IMG/VR virus record: IMGVR_UViG_3300012685_000009
Location: 1-39,246 of that record
Source of the DNA: a virus
DNA: 39,246 nucleotides
Reading direction: 5' to 3' (one strand)
Shown: piece after piece, positions 8,186 through 16,684 of the stretch
Numbering within the stretch: position 1 is the first letter of the stretch
Layout: each line of letters starts with the position of its first letter
Notes under the pieces: generated by a model
Told to the model about the DNA's origin: nothing
The model's database searches: none
The model's input: only the letters and a program-made list of their open reading frames with translations
Made by a program: the position numbers and the translations under genes

Positions 8186-8908
8186 TTATAACCTCGACTG
8201 CTTTCCTTGCGTCATCGACAGCTGAGAGTTGCCCTGAGTACGAAGAATCCGCAACTGGTCCTCCAGGAAGATAGCTTTTTCAGTTTCTGTCAAACTTTCA
8301 GCGGCGCCCACAAGCTGCCGGAAAAACATCTCGAGGCTAAATCCATAAAGCTGCGGTGAGTAAATTCCCTGCATGTGCGCCAGCAGGCCCTGCTCGTAGA
8401 GAAACGCGTACCGGTCGGGGATCGGCGCCCAGGTGGTCGCACCTAGAGTGGTCGCGAGGATCGCCGCCTTCTGGTAGATTAGCGTGATCGCGTAGGCCTG
8501 GTCCGGGGCCGGCGACAGCCGAAAGGTGATATTGCCAGCGTTGTCGTCTAGGATCGGCGCGACCTTCTGCACCTGTGCCTGCTTGGTCTCCTTTTCGATA
8601 ACCTGCGAAACTTCCAGGGTGAACGTCGGCGGGTTGTTGGTGCTTAAGAAAGCTGACGCTTTCTCAAGCCAGCCCCAGTTCGCTAAGGAGACGACGTAGT
8701 CAGTGACACCCGGCGTGCAGACGATCGTCGAGTTCTCGACCCGGTTCCAGCTCCAGCGAAACGGTGGTGCCTGGATGGTCTGCATCACCTTGTTGGCCGC
8801 CGTCATTCCGGGCTCGTTGGGGATATTGCCCACACCGGTCGTCGGCCGTTGAACGATAAAGGCTGCGATCCAGGCCAGTGTGTCCGAAATTTTAATCGTG
8901 GTCGCCAT
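8186..8908 (-). CDS. Tail adaptor protein 1, gp4-like (240 aa)
   Basis: A helical adaptor of the type found below portals in podoviruses. It shares an outline with the next gene: FRWSWNR and YVVSLANWGWLEKAS early, then VAPILDDNAGNITFRLSPAPDQAYAITLIYQKAAIL, PIPDRY and a helical end GLLAHMQG. The first 40 residues form the helix DTLAWIAAFIVQRPT. No inserted domain. It lies between the sugar block and the second adaptor, with only TAAG before the next ATG. Assignment rests on pattern and position. Confidence 0.72.
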   Translation of the reverse strand: MATTIKISDTLAWIAAFIVQRPTTGVGNIPNEPGMTAANKVMQTIQAPPFRWSWNRVENSTIVCTPGVTDYVVSLANWGWLEKASAFLSTNNPPTFTLEVSQVIEKETKQAQVQKVAPILDDNAGNITFRLSPAPDQAYAITLIYQKAAILATTLGATTWAPIPDRYAFLYEQGLLAHMQGIYSPQLYGFSLEMFFRQLVGAAESLTETEKAIFLEDQLRILRTQGNSQLSMTQGKQSRL

Positions 8909-8911
8909 CGT

Positions 8912-9688
8912 CTAGTTCACGCTCTCCGGAGCCCCATCCCGATAAAATTGATTCACCGCAAAGGTGTTGCGAGACCGCTTAATTAGTTCTCCGAAGCTTC
9001 GGTGCCGAACCGAGATCTTACGGGCCTCTTCTTCCACCGCGGCGACCTGCACGCTCGTGTTCTGCTGGTCATGGTGCCGAAATATCCCGAGCGTCTGACC
9101 CAAGAACCAGGGCTCTCGCCGCGCCCAAAAACGTAACCACAGGTCGTAGTCTCCGGCGTGCTTATACCGCGGGTCAAACTTTCCCGCCAACTCCATCATG
9201 CCCCGGTTCCAAAACACGCTAGGCTGACCGATGCGGTTGTGCTCCAGGAGCTGGTCATAGGTTATTGGTGCTCCATCGACACCGAGCGACTTTCCCGTGA
9301 TGTCCGCCGATATCGTCTTCCCGTACAACCAATAGGGCCCACCGAAGCGCTCCTGGGTGAAGACCCCGTTCACGGCCGTAAGCGCTCCTGGGCAAAGTAA
9401 ATCATCCGAGCACATGAAGTATAAAATTTCACCGGTAGCCCGTCGTAACGACCTATTCAACGCGTCAAAGATGCCCAAGTCACGCCCGCAAGAATAGCGA
9501 AGATGACCTTCCAAAAGGTCCAAAACGCGTCGGACAGCAGGAACCTCCGCCAACGGCTTCTCAACGTTCCCGTCCTGAACGACCAGCTCGAAGTCATCGT
9601 ACCCCTGCAGCAAGATCGAGTAGACCGCATCACAAAAAACTTGGGCTCGCGCCGCTCCGAAGATGGGCATACACAGAGAGATCTTCAC
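8912..9688 (-). CDS. GT2-family glycosyltransferase (258 aa)
   Basis: A typical GT-A enzyme: N-terminal KISLCMPIFGAARAQVFCDAVYSILLQGYDDFELVVQDGN, DxD-like site CSDD at 93-96 and the catalytic-base region HAGDYDLWLRFW near 180. The order of motifs matches short phage and bacterial GT2 proteins. It is the last gene of the sugar block and ends three bases before the tail adaptor gene. GTG start in a GTGA overlap. Confidence 0.87.
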   Translation of the reverse strand: MKISLCMPIFGAARAQVFCDAVYSILLQGYDDFELVVQDGNVEKPLAEVPAVRRVLDLLEGHLRYSCGRDLGIFDALNRSLRRATGEILYFMCSDDLLCPGALTAVNGVFTQERFGGPYWLYGKTISADITGKSLGVDGAPITYDQLLEHNRIGQPSVFWNRGMMELAGKFDPRYKHAGDYDLWLRFWARREPWFLGQTLGIFRHHDQQNTSVQVAAVEEEARKISVRHRSFGELIKRSRNTFAVNQFYRDGAPESVN

Positions 9689-10596
9689 GCCGCAAGGCCC
9701 ATCACCTTCAGCACTTCTTGCAACCGGTGAGTATACGTATCATGCGCTTTCACGTGCTCGAAGCACCTCTTGCGAATCTCCTCACGCTCAACCACGTGTC
9801 CTAAGTAATAGTCGATCTTCGCAATGAGGTCACCCACGTTCTGCGGTTCATAGGTCGCCGTCGGGATCGTCATCCCTTCCGTCTTCGGATAGACGATAAA
9901 GCCGCCCCGGCCGCAGGTCTCGGGCAAACGATCTGACCAATACTTTGGCTGACCAGCGAAACAGTGATCTCCGACCAGAACCTTCACTGACGCGTACAAG
10001 TTGTTAAGGTCCTGTTCCCGACGGCCCTGAAACACCCGGAATCGCGGACCGTAGTTCTTCTGAAGCGCCTCCACCATCGTCTTACGCCAGGGGTACTCTG
10101 GATGGTAGTTTATGCTACCTGCAAACCCCACATCGATCGAGTCATAAGCCTTTCCCTCATAACAACCATACTCGACCACGCCAGGCGGCAACCAATGGTG
10201 GTTAACACCTCGCTTGCGAAAGTCCTCATCCCGGTCGCCTACCGTGCTAAAGAAGTACTGCACCTTCCACGAAGGATGCTTGCCGATGTTATCTTCACGC
10301 TTGTCCCAAGCGTTCAAACCCCAGTAAACGTCGAGGTGATAAGACATCGTTTTCACGCCCAGCGCGTGAATCGCCGCCAGCATCGACTCACCTGATAGCA
10401 ATCCCGGTAAGCTCCAACCGTGTGTGTGTGTAATTTGGCATAGCTGCGCGCCTTGACACGCGCGAACCACCTCGTCCGACGTGGCCTGATTCTCCTGTAG
10501 CCGCACGACCTGGTGTCCCAACTTCTCCCACGTCCACGCGTGGTGAGACTCGGTCGAGTGCACCGGGCCAAAATTTCCTAAGAACACGATCTTCAC
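9685..10596 (-). CDS. GT-B-type glycosyltransferase, CgeB-like (303 aa)
   Basis: An N-terminal Rossmann-like start (MKIVFLGNFGPVHSTESHHAWTW) is followed by a domain that senses the acceptor, and a C-terminal donor-binding half with KYWSDRLPETCGRGGFIVYP, the segment seen in CgeB-like and GT4-like enzymes. Start placed at GTG 10596 with GGGGTGG just upstream; GTG 10605 would add three residues. Continues the sugar block; donor and acceptor unknown. Confidence 0.78.
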   Translation of the reverse strand: MKIVFLGNFGPVHSTESHHAWTWEKLGHQVVRLQENQATSDEVVRACQGAQLCQITHTHGWSLPGLLSGESMLAAIHALGVKTMSYHLDVYWGLNAWDKREDNIGKHPSWKVQYFFSTVGDRDEDFRKRGVNHHWLPPGVVEYGCYEGKAYDSIDVGFAGSINYHPEYPWRKTMVEALQKNYGPRFRVFQGRREQDLNNLYASVKVLVGDHCFAGQPKYWSDRLPETCGRGGFIVYPKTEGMTIPTATYEPQNVGDLIAKIDYYLGHVVEREEIRKRCFEHVKAHDTYTHRLQEVLKVMGLAA

Positions 10597-11531
10597 GCGA
10601 GCCACCCCGGATTGTCAACATACCAACGAACTGTCTTCTCGAACAGTTTCTCAAAGCTATCGTTCATCTTCCAGTTCACGTGCTCCGGTGTACCCCTCGT
10701 ACTGATGCTGTAGCTAAAATCATGCCCGCTCCAGGCGTACTCTTTCAACTGGTAATTTAACGGCAAGTCCAATATCTGCGCGATCAGCTGCGCCACCTCC
10801 AGGTTTGACTTCCAAACACCCTCCGACACGTGATAGGCTTTCCCGGGCTCACCGTTCTCAGCCAACCAAGCTAGGGCTTTAGCCTGCCCGCCCGCATACA
10901 CCCACTGACGTGACCCAACCACGCCCTCGTGGGCGTGAATGTCAACCACCTCACCCGCCAAGATTTTCTTAATAGCTAACGGCACGAACTTCTCCGGATG
11001 CTGCCGCTCACCAAACATGTTGATCGTCCGGGTGATGAGCGCCGGCACGCCGAAGGAGCGAAAATAACTTCGCACCAAAAATTCTCCACCGGCTTTGGTC
11101 GCCGAGTACGGGTTAGTTGGCTTCAACCGGTCGCCCTCATGGTAAGGCTCATCACCCGCCGGGCCAAACACCTCATCGGTTGAAACATACACAAACTTGT
11201 CAGGCATTTCAAAACGAGCCCATTCCAATAAGTTTAGTGTGCCAATCACATTCGATTGTACGAACAAGCCCGGATCTGTCAATGACCGCAGCACGTGCGA
11301 CTCCGCGCCGTTGTGAATTACATAGTCAAAGTGCCTAAGCTTTGGCAGCGGGTGGCTAAAATCATGATACACAAACTCGAGTCGCGGACTTGATAAGTGC
11401 GCGATGTTTCGCAGCGAACCCGCGTAAGTCAGCGAGTCTAACACCGTAACGTGGTGTCCCTGGGCCAGCAGCTCCTCTACGAGGTGAGACCCCACGAACC
11501 CACAACCGCCGGTGACGAGGAAGCTACTCAC
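10593..11531 (-). CDS. dTDP-glucose 4,6-dehydratase-like extended SDR (312 aa)
   Basis: TGGCGFVG at 7-14 binds NAD. STDEVFG at 117-123 has both the aspartate and glutamate used in water removal by RmlB-type dehydratases, and YSATK at 142-146 is the catalytic Tyr/Lys pair. RTINMFGERQHPEKFVPLAI fits the RmlB substrate loop. It probably converts a nucleotide-activated glucose to the 4-keto-6-deoxy form, the first step to deoxysugars. The paralogue before it would act on the product. Start GTG 11531 in a GTGA overlap. Confidence 0.88.
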   Translation of the reverse strand: MSSFLVTGGCGFVGSHLVEELLAQGHHVTVLDSLTYAGSLRNIAHLSSPRLEFVYHDFSHPLPKLRHFDYVIHNGAESHVLRSLTDPGLFVQSNVIGTLNLLEWARFEMPDKFVYVSTDEVFGPAGDEPYHEGDRLKPTNPYSATKAGGEFLVRSYFRSFGVPALITRTINMFGERQHPEKFVPLAIKKILAGEVVDIHAHEGVVGSRQWVYAGGQAKALAWLAENGEPGKAYHVSEGVWKSNLEVAQLIAQILDLPLNYQLKEYAWSGHDFSYSISTRGTPEHVNWKMNDSFEKLFEKTVRWYVDNPGWLA

Positions 11532-12433
11532 AGATAGCTCCTAGCCGTACTCGCTAAGTCCTCATCAAGATGACAATCAAAGTTAAGGCCAATCTTAGTA
11601 TTTTGCAAAGCATACCGGTGGTCATGTGACGGACCAGGAACGACGGCCCTAAAAGTGGCCGGTCGGTCCAAAGACTTCGCTAAGAGATTAACCACCTCAT
11701 AGTTGTTTCGCTCTGGTCCCACGATGTGATACGTCTCGCCAACGTTTCCTTGCTTAAGTGCCTGGTGGAGTCCTCTCACCAGGTGTCTCACGTGCAACCA
11801 ATTTCGTGAGCCGTAACTTCCGTGTTGATCGACGTGACACGCAAAAGACTGTCCCTCAAGGATCATCTTAACCACCATCGGTACGAAACGCTCGGCAGAC
11901 TGTCCCGGTCCAAACACATTCATCGAACGAACGATAATCGCTGGCACGTTGAACGACACTCGATAAGCGTTCACTAGCGCCTCAGCTGCGGCCTTAGACG
12001 CCGCGTACGGGTTGGACGGTCGCAACGGCGCGCTCTCGTCCGCGAAAAACGGAAACGGCATCGCGCCGACCACCTCACCGGTGGAGACCTGCACGAACTT
12101 CTCAAGGTTGGGCAGCTTTCGCGCCAACTCCAAGACGTTAAAAGTTCCCACCACGTTGGTCGTGACACTCAGTTTTGGGTCAGTCAGTGACTTGACCCCG
12201 CTAACGTCCGCCGCAAGATGAATCAAATAGTCAACATCCTTTACCTGTTCGATGATCTGAGCGGGCACCTCGGCCCGGATATCATGGAACAGCTGGTGAA
12301 CCCGAGATGAGCCGGCCAGTCTCACTGGCAACCGCTCGATAGAATACACCTCCCAATCGGTGTTTAACAGTAAGTGCTCGACGAAGTGTCCACCGATAAA
12401 GCTGGTCCGGCCGGTGATAAGAAGCTTAATCAT
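11528..12433 (-). CDS. NAD-dependent epimerase/dehydratase, extended SDR (301 aa)
   Basis: The Rossmann nucleotide motif is TGRTSFIG at 7-14 (variant of TGGxGFIG), and the catalytic YxxxK is YAASK at 143-147. VSTGEVVG at 116-123 replaces the STDEVYG of dTDP-glucose 4,6-dehydratases, losing its aspartate but keeping the Glu. The downstream MNVFGPGQSAERFVP segment fits a nucleotide-sugar-binding loop. It is a paralogue of the next gene. An epimerase or a reductase with a related sugar substrate is likely. The start is ATG 12433, overlapping FkbM by 8 bases; longer readings upstream are out of frame with a real gene. Confidence 0.86.
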   Translation of the reverse strand: MIKLLITGRTSFIGGHFVEHLLLNTDWEVYSIERLPVRLAGSSRVHQLFHDIRAEVPAQIIEQVKDVDYLIHLAADVSGVKSLTDPKLSVTTNVVGTFNVLELARKLPNLEKFVQVSTGEVVGAMPFPFFADESAPLRPSNPYAASKAAAEALVNAYRVSFNVPAIIVRSMNVFGPGQSAERFVPMVVKMILEGQSFACHVDQHGSYGSRNWLHVRHLVRGLHQALKQGNVGETYHIVGPERNNYEVVNLLAKSLDRPATFRAVVPGPSHDHRYALQNTKIGLNFDCHLDEDLASTARSYL

Positions 12434-13283
12434 TCGCGCCCCAAGCCTTCGCATAGGGCATCCCCGAACAGTCTTTCCAATTTGGGATCTTCTCCTCGAA
12501 GCTCTCGTGCCGGGTACCGTAGGTTCCCCAGGGGCTGTCAACCAGAACGACAGAGTCTTGCCGCTCTTCGGGATAAAAAAATGAGTGCTCCTCATGATCC
12601 ACGCCGAGGTACTGCTCCCAGTAGCCGGCGCTCTCCATCAGATCTCGAACGGCTCGCTTGCTTGCGCCGAAACTCTTCATACGAAGATCAGGGTGAAGAC
12701 TGACCCAAACGAGCGGCCGATGGTTAGCCAATGTCTGAAGCGCTCCTTGTATCACCCTAAACTCCGCGCCCTCCACGTCAATCGTCAACGCCTTCGGCGC
12801 TCGACCGATGACCTCGACGAACCGGTCGACAGTGACCTCAGGACCGGCAGTGTTCGCGTGGATCGTCGACCACGTCGAGAAGTCTGTTAGGGGCTCACCG
12901 GTAACGGCCTCATCAGGCCAGGGGCCGCCGAGCGGACGATATGCTTGGGTGGTCCGGTTACTGACGAAGCCACAGTAGGTCGCCAGGGGTAGGGGCAACG
13001 AGTTGGCATCCCAGACCTGCTTAATCGTCGGCCACAGCTCCGGCACGTGCTCAAACAAACACATGTTCTCGGCGCCCACGAATCGCGCGTAAATCGCTGA
13101 CTGCCATCCCGTCTCGGTCCCGACGTCAAACAGCACATCACCCTTCTTTAAGTTTACCTCCATGGAGGCAAACCGATCCTTCTCGTAGTGCGGGTAGTCC
13201 TCTCGCTCAGCGATGAAGTCAGGCGCTAGCACCTGATACCGTCGTGACCCGTCTTCTTGTAAGAATGTCCTAATTGGCTTCAT
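12426..13283 (-). CDS. FkbM family SAM-dependent methyltransferase (285 aa)
   Basis: SAM-binding motif I is DVGTETG (53-59), and the family motif LTIDVEGAEFRVIQGA (167-182) is plain; both are typical of FkbM enzymes, which O-methylate sugars or polyketides. Start taken at ATG 13283, where GGAG lies five bases upstream; a GTG two codons earlier is possible. Embedded among glycosyltransferases, it most likely methylates a sugar hydroxyl of the glycan or cap. The substrate is inference. Confidence 0.85.
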   Translation of the reverse strand: MKPIRTFLQEDGSRRYQVLAPDFIAEREDYPHYEKDRFASMEVNLKKGDVLFDVGTETGWQSAIYARFVGAENMCLFEHVPELWPTIKQVWDANSLPLPLATYCGFVSNRTTQAYRPLGGPWPDEAVTGEPLTDFSTWSTIHANTAGPEVTVDRFVEVIGRAPKALTIDVEGAEFRVIQGALQTLANHRPLVWVSLHPDLRMKSFGASKRAVRDLMESAGYWEQYLGVDHEEHSFFYPEERQDSVVLVDSPWGTYGTRHESFEEKIPNWKDCSGMPYAKAWGAND

Positions 13284-14023
13284 CACCACTCCGCCGGATC
13301 TTTCTGACCAGTGGCCTCATCAACTCGGCCGTCAATATGAGTAAACGTCCGATGACCGTCAAGATAGATCACGAGCTTGTTGGCCTCCCAGTCCTGGGCC
13401 GCCACCTGGTAGTAGACCGCCGGCTCGATCATCGTTCGAGCGTGTTCCGGAATACTACGCTTCAACAGCTCGACGTGGTAGTCAGTGCGCGACACCAGGG
13501 GCCACTGCGAGTACTGAACTGTCTTGACGAAGCGCGCACCGTCGTGTGAGAGCTCATCACGCATCAGGTACTGGTGTTCATGCCAGATATCGTCCCAGTT
13601 GTAAAATCGTACGAGGTTGACGCCGCCGTTCAACAGCTGCCAAAATATAGCGTCAAAATTTATCGGCGGATCTGGCCGCAAGATCGCGTCATGCTCGACG
13701 AATAGGATGAGCGGCGTCGTCACGTCGTGGTGCAGCGTATTTCGCGTCATGACCGCTTGTTGACTGTGGCTTGAAAATATCTTAAGTATCGTATTTCCTA
13801 ACTTCTGTTCCCCGCACAGCCGGCTCAACCGTTCCAAGTACTCCGCATACTGTTGACGACGGTGCTCAACCTGGGGACGAACACCATCCGCCATGATGAT
13901 GACCCGAGCCGTAGAAAAATAATGACGGATCGAGCTTACACACTGCTCGATCAGTCCCGTGTCAGGGTGACGAGGAATGGGAGACGTGGGAATGAGAATG
14001 GTCACCTCATTATCTAACAGCAT
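13283..14023 (-). CDS. GT2-like (GT-A fold) glycosyltransferase (246 aa)
   Basis: Starts at ATG 14023 behind GAGGAGG; a TTG at 14038 precedes the ribosome-binding site and is not used. The N-terminus EVTILIPTSPIPRHPDTGLIEQCVSSI is the nucleotide-binding strand and helix of a GT-A enzyme. FVEHDAIL at 108-115 takes the place of the DxD metal site (Glu-His-Asp). Further conserved acids lie at YNWDDIWHEH. C-terminal part: WEANKLVIYLDGHRTFTHIDGR. Acceptor unknown. Overlaps FkbM downstream by one base (TGATG). Confidence 0.75.
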   Translation of the reverse strand: MLLDNEVTILIPTSPIPRHPDTGLIEQCVSSIRHYFSTARVIIMADGVRPQVEHRRQQYAEYLERLSRLCGEQKLGNTILKIFSSHSQQAVMTRNTLHHDVTTPLILFVEHDAILRPDPPINFDAIFWQLLNGGVNLVRFYNWDDIWHEHQYLMRDELSHDGARFVKTVQYSQWPLVSRTDYHVELLKRSIPEHARTMIEPAVYYQVAAQDWEANKLVIYLDGHRTFTHIDGRVDEATGQKDPAEW

Positions 14024-14921
14024 TGACGTCCTCCTCAAGCCACCGCGTCATCTTGGCCTTATAACCCTTCCACCACTCTTGCAATCGATCCCGGTTCACG
14101 GGCCAGTCACGCAACGACTGATCGATCAGCGCGGGCCAATCCCGCCAGTCGGTCAAGACCGGAAACGGGGGATCTTCGCCTAACACCAGCTTCCAGTAGC
14201 CCGTCTGTCCGTACCCGCCTAAGCGTGGAAAGAACGGTGGCCACTTGTCCTCCACAACCGGAACGCAACCTGCCTCCAGGGACTCCCAGACCCGAAACGT
14301 GTCCGGTGTCGCGGCGCCTGACGGGCACGGCGCGACCTTGCACGACGCTAACTTCTGGTAGTACTCGTCTCGGGGTAACCCTCCCCAGAACGTAGGAGAC
14401 TCGAAGAGAAAACCGTGGTTGGTCATCTTCAACTGGGCGATGCACTCCCGCCGCCGTTGGTGGTTCACCTGTCCCGAGTAAAACCAGTTGAGCGGTCTTT
14501 CTTTCATCTCCTTTTGACAATGCTGCAAATATACTGGCGCGTCATTCGGATAACCACAGATAAGTCGACGGTCCGCGATGTCATGTACCTTCGGTATTGG
14601 CATCTGGATCCAGACTTTTCTTCGCAATCCCGTCAAGCGGTTGATCGGAAAGACACCCTCCTCATCACAGATTACGATCGAGACGGACCATTTAAGTCTT
14701 AAGATATCTCCCACGACCGCATCAACATCAGTCAACTGGTGTGAACCGTGGATGATGACCACCGCGCCGTCCACGTCAGCTGGAAGTTGCTTGAAACCAT
14801 TTCGGTGGACGAAACCAAGTTCGGCCTTGTCGAGAGAATTATTCACCAGAGTGGCCATACCGTAGTGCGAACGGTTATCTGGGTCCAAACTTGTTTCTGA
14901 CCATACGCAGTTGAGCGTCAC
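14010..14921 (-). CDS. Exostosin-like (GT47-type) glycosyltransferase (303 aa)
   Basis: The C-terminal half has SGAATPDTFRVWESLEAGCVPVV at residues 201-223, the hallmark of the exostosin/GT47 family and related GT-B enzymes, in which a conserved Glu contacts the nucleotide sugar. A second helpful segment is FYSGQVNHQRRRECIAQL, as in the exostosin central region. The N-terminal domain is less clear. GTG start in a GTGA overlap. The enzyme probably transfers a sugar in the same pathway as the neighbouring transferases; specificity cannot be predicted. Confidence 0.78.
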   Translation of the reverse strand: MTLNCVWSETSLDPDNRSHYGMATLVNNSLDKAELGFVHRNGFKQLPADVDGAVVIIHGSHQLTDVDAVVGDILRLKWSVSIVICDEEGVFPINRLTGLRRKVWIQMPIPKVHDIADRRLICGYPNDAPVYLQHCQKEMKERPLNWFYSGQVNHQRRRECIAQLKMTNHGFLFESPTFWGGLPRDEYYQKLASCKVAPCPSGAATPDTFRVWESLEAGCVPVVEDKWPPFFPRLGGYGQTGYWKLVLGEDPPFPVLTDWRDWPALIDQSLRDWPVNRDRLQEWWKGYKAKMTRWLEEDVNAVR

Positions 14922-15157
14922 ACGGGCCTCTCAACGATCTGTACTATGACTTGGCCCAGTGACTTCTTCTCGTTGATCGTCTGACACAACATCGTAAATA
15001 GCCTCAACTCACCGGCGTCACGACAATTTCCAAAGTTAACGATCGACGGCGGCTCAATTGAGAAAGCGAAACCCGCAATCACTACCTTTTCCTCCAGCGC
15101 CACCTGGATCAGGTGCTCAATGGCCGCTTGCGTGTTCGGCGGAACTTCGCTCTTCAC
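14918..15157 (-). CDS. Small hypothetical protein in glycosylation block (79 aa)
   Basis: Begins with GTG at 15157 and is bounded by GTGA overlaps on both sides. No signal peptide, membrane segment or known domain. It reads as a small alpha/beta fold (IEHLIQVALEEKVVIAGFAFSIE, ELRLFTMLCQTINEKKS, GQVIVQIVER). Two isolated cysteines (NCRD, LCQT). Its role among the sugar enzymes is unknown. Confidence 0.6.
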   Translation of the reverse strand: MKSEVPPNTQAAIEHLIQVALEEKVVIAGFAFSIEPPSIVNFGNCRDAGELRLFTMLCQTINEKKSLGQVIVQIVERPV

Positions 15158-16134
15158 GGCACACCCACCAGAGAAAGAAACGTCTTACGGAACGACTCGC
15201 GTGAGGCCAAAAAAGCCTTTCGCACCTCATAGCCTGAACGCGAACCACGGCCTAGGTCAGTACCGTTATCCCCGACAAACTCGCCGCTGTCAGCCGCCTG
15301 AATCGCCTTACCGCAAGCCACCTGTACCCCCACCGGCGTAACGTGGCTAAGCTGTGCTAGCGCCCGCTCCGTCCGAGTCGTTACAGACACCGACCAGTCT
15401 CGCTGCACCCCCGCGAACTCACTCATGGGCGGAGCGTCAGTGGTAATCACCAGGGCGCCGCAACCCAACCCCTCGTTGAGAATGTGCCCAAAGCCCTCAT
15501 AGGCGCTCGGGATGAGGTGAAACCGGTGCGAGTTCATCAGCTGCACGAGCTCCTCTTCCGACGCGCGTACGATACACGTCACACCCGGGACACCCTCGCA
15601 CAGGTTCTGGTACTTCTTCTGGCGTGTGACCACCGTCAGCGGAAGCGGCTTGTACGACCAGTTGCCCATCTTCCAGGCCCCGACGACCGCCTCAGTATTT
15701 TTGAACTCGCTCTCCCCGGCGACGTGAAGAAATTTATTCTCCCGGGTCACGTCCGGACGATAAAGATCCCGCGCTTCAAAGCCAGTGTACACGCACTTTT
15801 GCGGTCCTACCTTCTGGCACCAGATGCGGTAACAGTCAAGCGTCTTACAACAGATCTTTGTAAACCGATCTAGGAATTGATTGTTTCGAGCGTCCCACCA
15901 CTCGCTGTTTGGAAACAGCCAATTTTCTCGTGATAAACTAAAGGCCAGCGGGTGAACGACCTCCAAAAAAATATTTATGTCAGCCCGCACCAATGTCGCA
16001 TTTGCCCAATTACAATAATGGATTCCGACAGTATAGACGTCGTGCGAACTGAGGAGGTCCTTGAGCAGGAGATACTCCCGCTCAAGACCCTTCCCCACGA
16101 GTGATGTAACAACATTAACGTCCTTCTTCGCCAT
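15154..16134 (-). CDS. GT4-like glycosyltransferase (GT-B fold, 326 aa)
   Basis: The C-terminal half has the nucleotide-sugar signature SAYEGFGHILNEGLGCGALVITT with the E-x7-E pair at Glu213 and Glu221, typical of GT4-type retaining enzymes. The N-terminal half is a degenerate Rossmann-like domain (VVTSLVGKGLEREYLLLKDLL). The reading starts at ATG 16134 in a TGATG overlap; the GTG two codons upstream is less likely. It is the first of a run of transferases and probably adds one sugar to a glycan, on host surface or virion protein; the acceptor is unknown. The GTGA overlap with the next gene supports operon structure. Confidence 0.82.
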   Translation of the reverse strand: MAKKDVNVVTSLVGKGLEREYLLLKDLLSSHDVYTVGIHYCNWANATLVRADINIFLEVVHPLAFSLSRENWLFPNSEWWDARNNQFLDRFTKICCKTLDCYRIWCQKVGPQKCVYTGFEARDLYRPDVTRENKFLHVAGESEFKNTEAVVGAWKMGNWSYKPLPLTVVTRQKKYQNLCEGVPGVTCIVRASEEELVQLMNSHRFHLIPSAYEGFGHILNEGLGCGALVITTDAPPMSEFAGVQRDWSVSVTTRTERALAQLSHVTPVGVQVACGKAIQAADSGEFVGDNGTDLGRGSRSGYEVRKAFLASRESFRKTFLSLVGVP

Positions 16135-16601
16135 CACGCTTCAACCATCGCTCCGCGCATAGCATGAGGACCAGATCGCGCCATATTCTTGATCGACTTC
16201 AGGTCATCACGCAACAACCGCAAGTCATCCGGATTGCGCGTGTCAAACTCCGAACGACAAGTACCGCATACACCCATGGTGATGTGATTCGAATGTTCAT
16301 GCCACTTTATGTTGTAGGTGCCATTCTCCCGCTTGTGCGGACAGATTCTCTTGGTCGCTTGCTTCTGTCGCAACTCTAGCGCGATCTGCTTGTGCCGCTC
16401 CTCGAGGTCCTTGCGCTTCTGCTCCAGGACCTTGGGGTCCACGTACGGCTTGCGGCTCTCGAGAATCGCCTCAGCCAGCTGCTTTTGCGACTCGGCTAGG
16501 TCAGTCTGTGTCTTGAGCAGCAACTGAAGAAGCTGCTCGGTGGTAAACGTCAACGGAGTGCTAACCTTAGCCACGACGTCTTGGTTCTTGTTCGGATCCA
16601 T
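16134..16601 (-). CDS. Coiled-coil protein with zinc-binding C-terminal module (155 aa)
   Basis: Residues 21-85 form a long charged helix (TEQLLQLLLKTQTDLAESQKQ, EQKRKDLEERHKQIALELRQ), probably a coiled coil. Residues 87-115 carry CPHK...H...H...CGTC, a plausible single zinc site. The tail is polar. It lies at the head of the sugar gene block. It could be an assembly or DNA-binding factor; the family is not recognised. Its stop overlaps the next start as TGATG. Confidence 0.65.
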   Translation of the reverse strand: MDPNKNQDVVAKVSTPLTFTTEQLLQLLLKTQTDLAESQKQLAEAILESRKPYVDPKVLEQKRKDLEERHKQIALELRQKQATKRICPHKRENGTYNIKWHEHSNHITMGVCGTCRSEFDTRNPDDLRLLRDDLKSIKNMARSGPHAMRGAMVEA

Positions 16602-16684
16602 TACTTTTTCTCCCGCGGGTCGAGTTGGTTTGGGAAGGTGACGCTCTCCCAGTAACGCACGAACACCGTTCTGCTACCTAACAC
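16601..16684 (-). CDS. Possible very short gene (27 aa)
   Basis: A frame starting with GTG at 16684 overlaps the end of the previous gene and ends TAA in a TAATG overlap with the next start. The product begins MLGSRTVFVRYWESV and ends PREKK. Filling the 72-base gap exactly with this junction supports it, but there is no strong ribosome-binding site and the length is minimal. A GTG at 16666 would give 21 aa. Confidence 0.4.
   Translation of the reverse strand: MLGSRTVFVRYWESVTFPNQLDPREKK

Noticed and set aside
11528-12595. Longer 355-residue reading of the epimerase
   Set aside because: The first 54 residues translate the FkbM gene in another frame; ATG 12433 starts directly at the Rossmann strand MIKLLITG.
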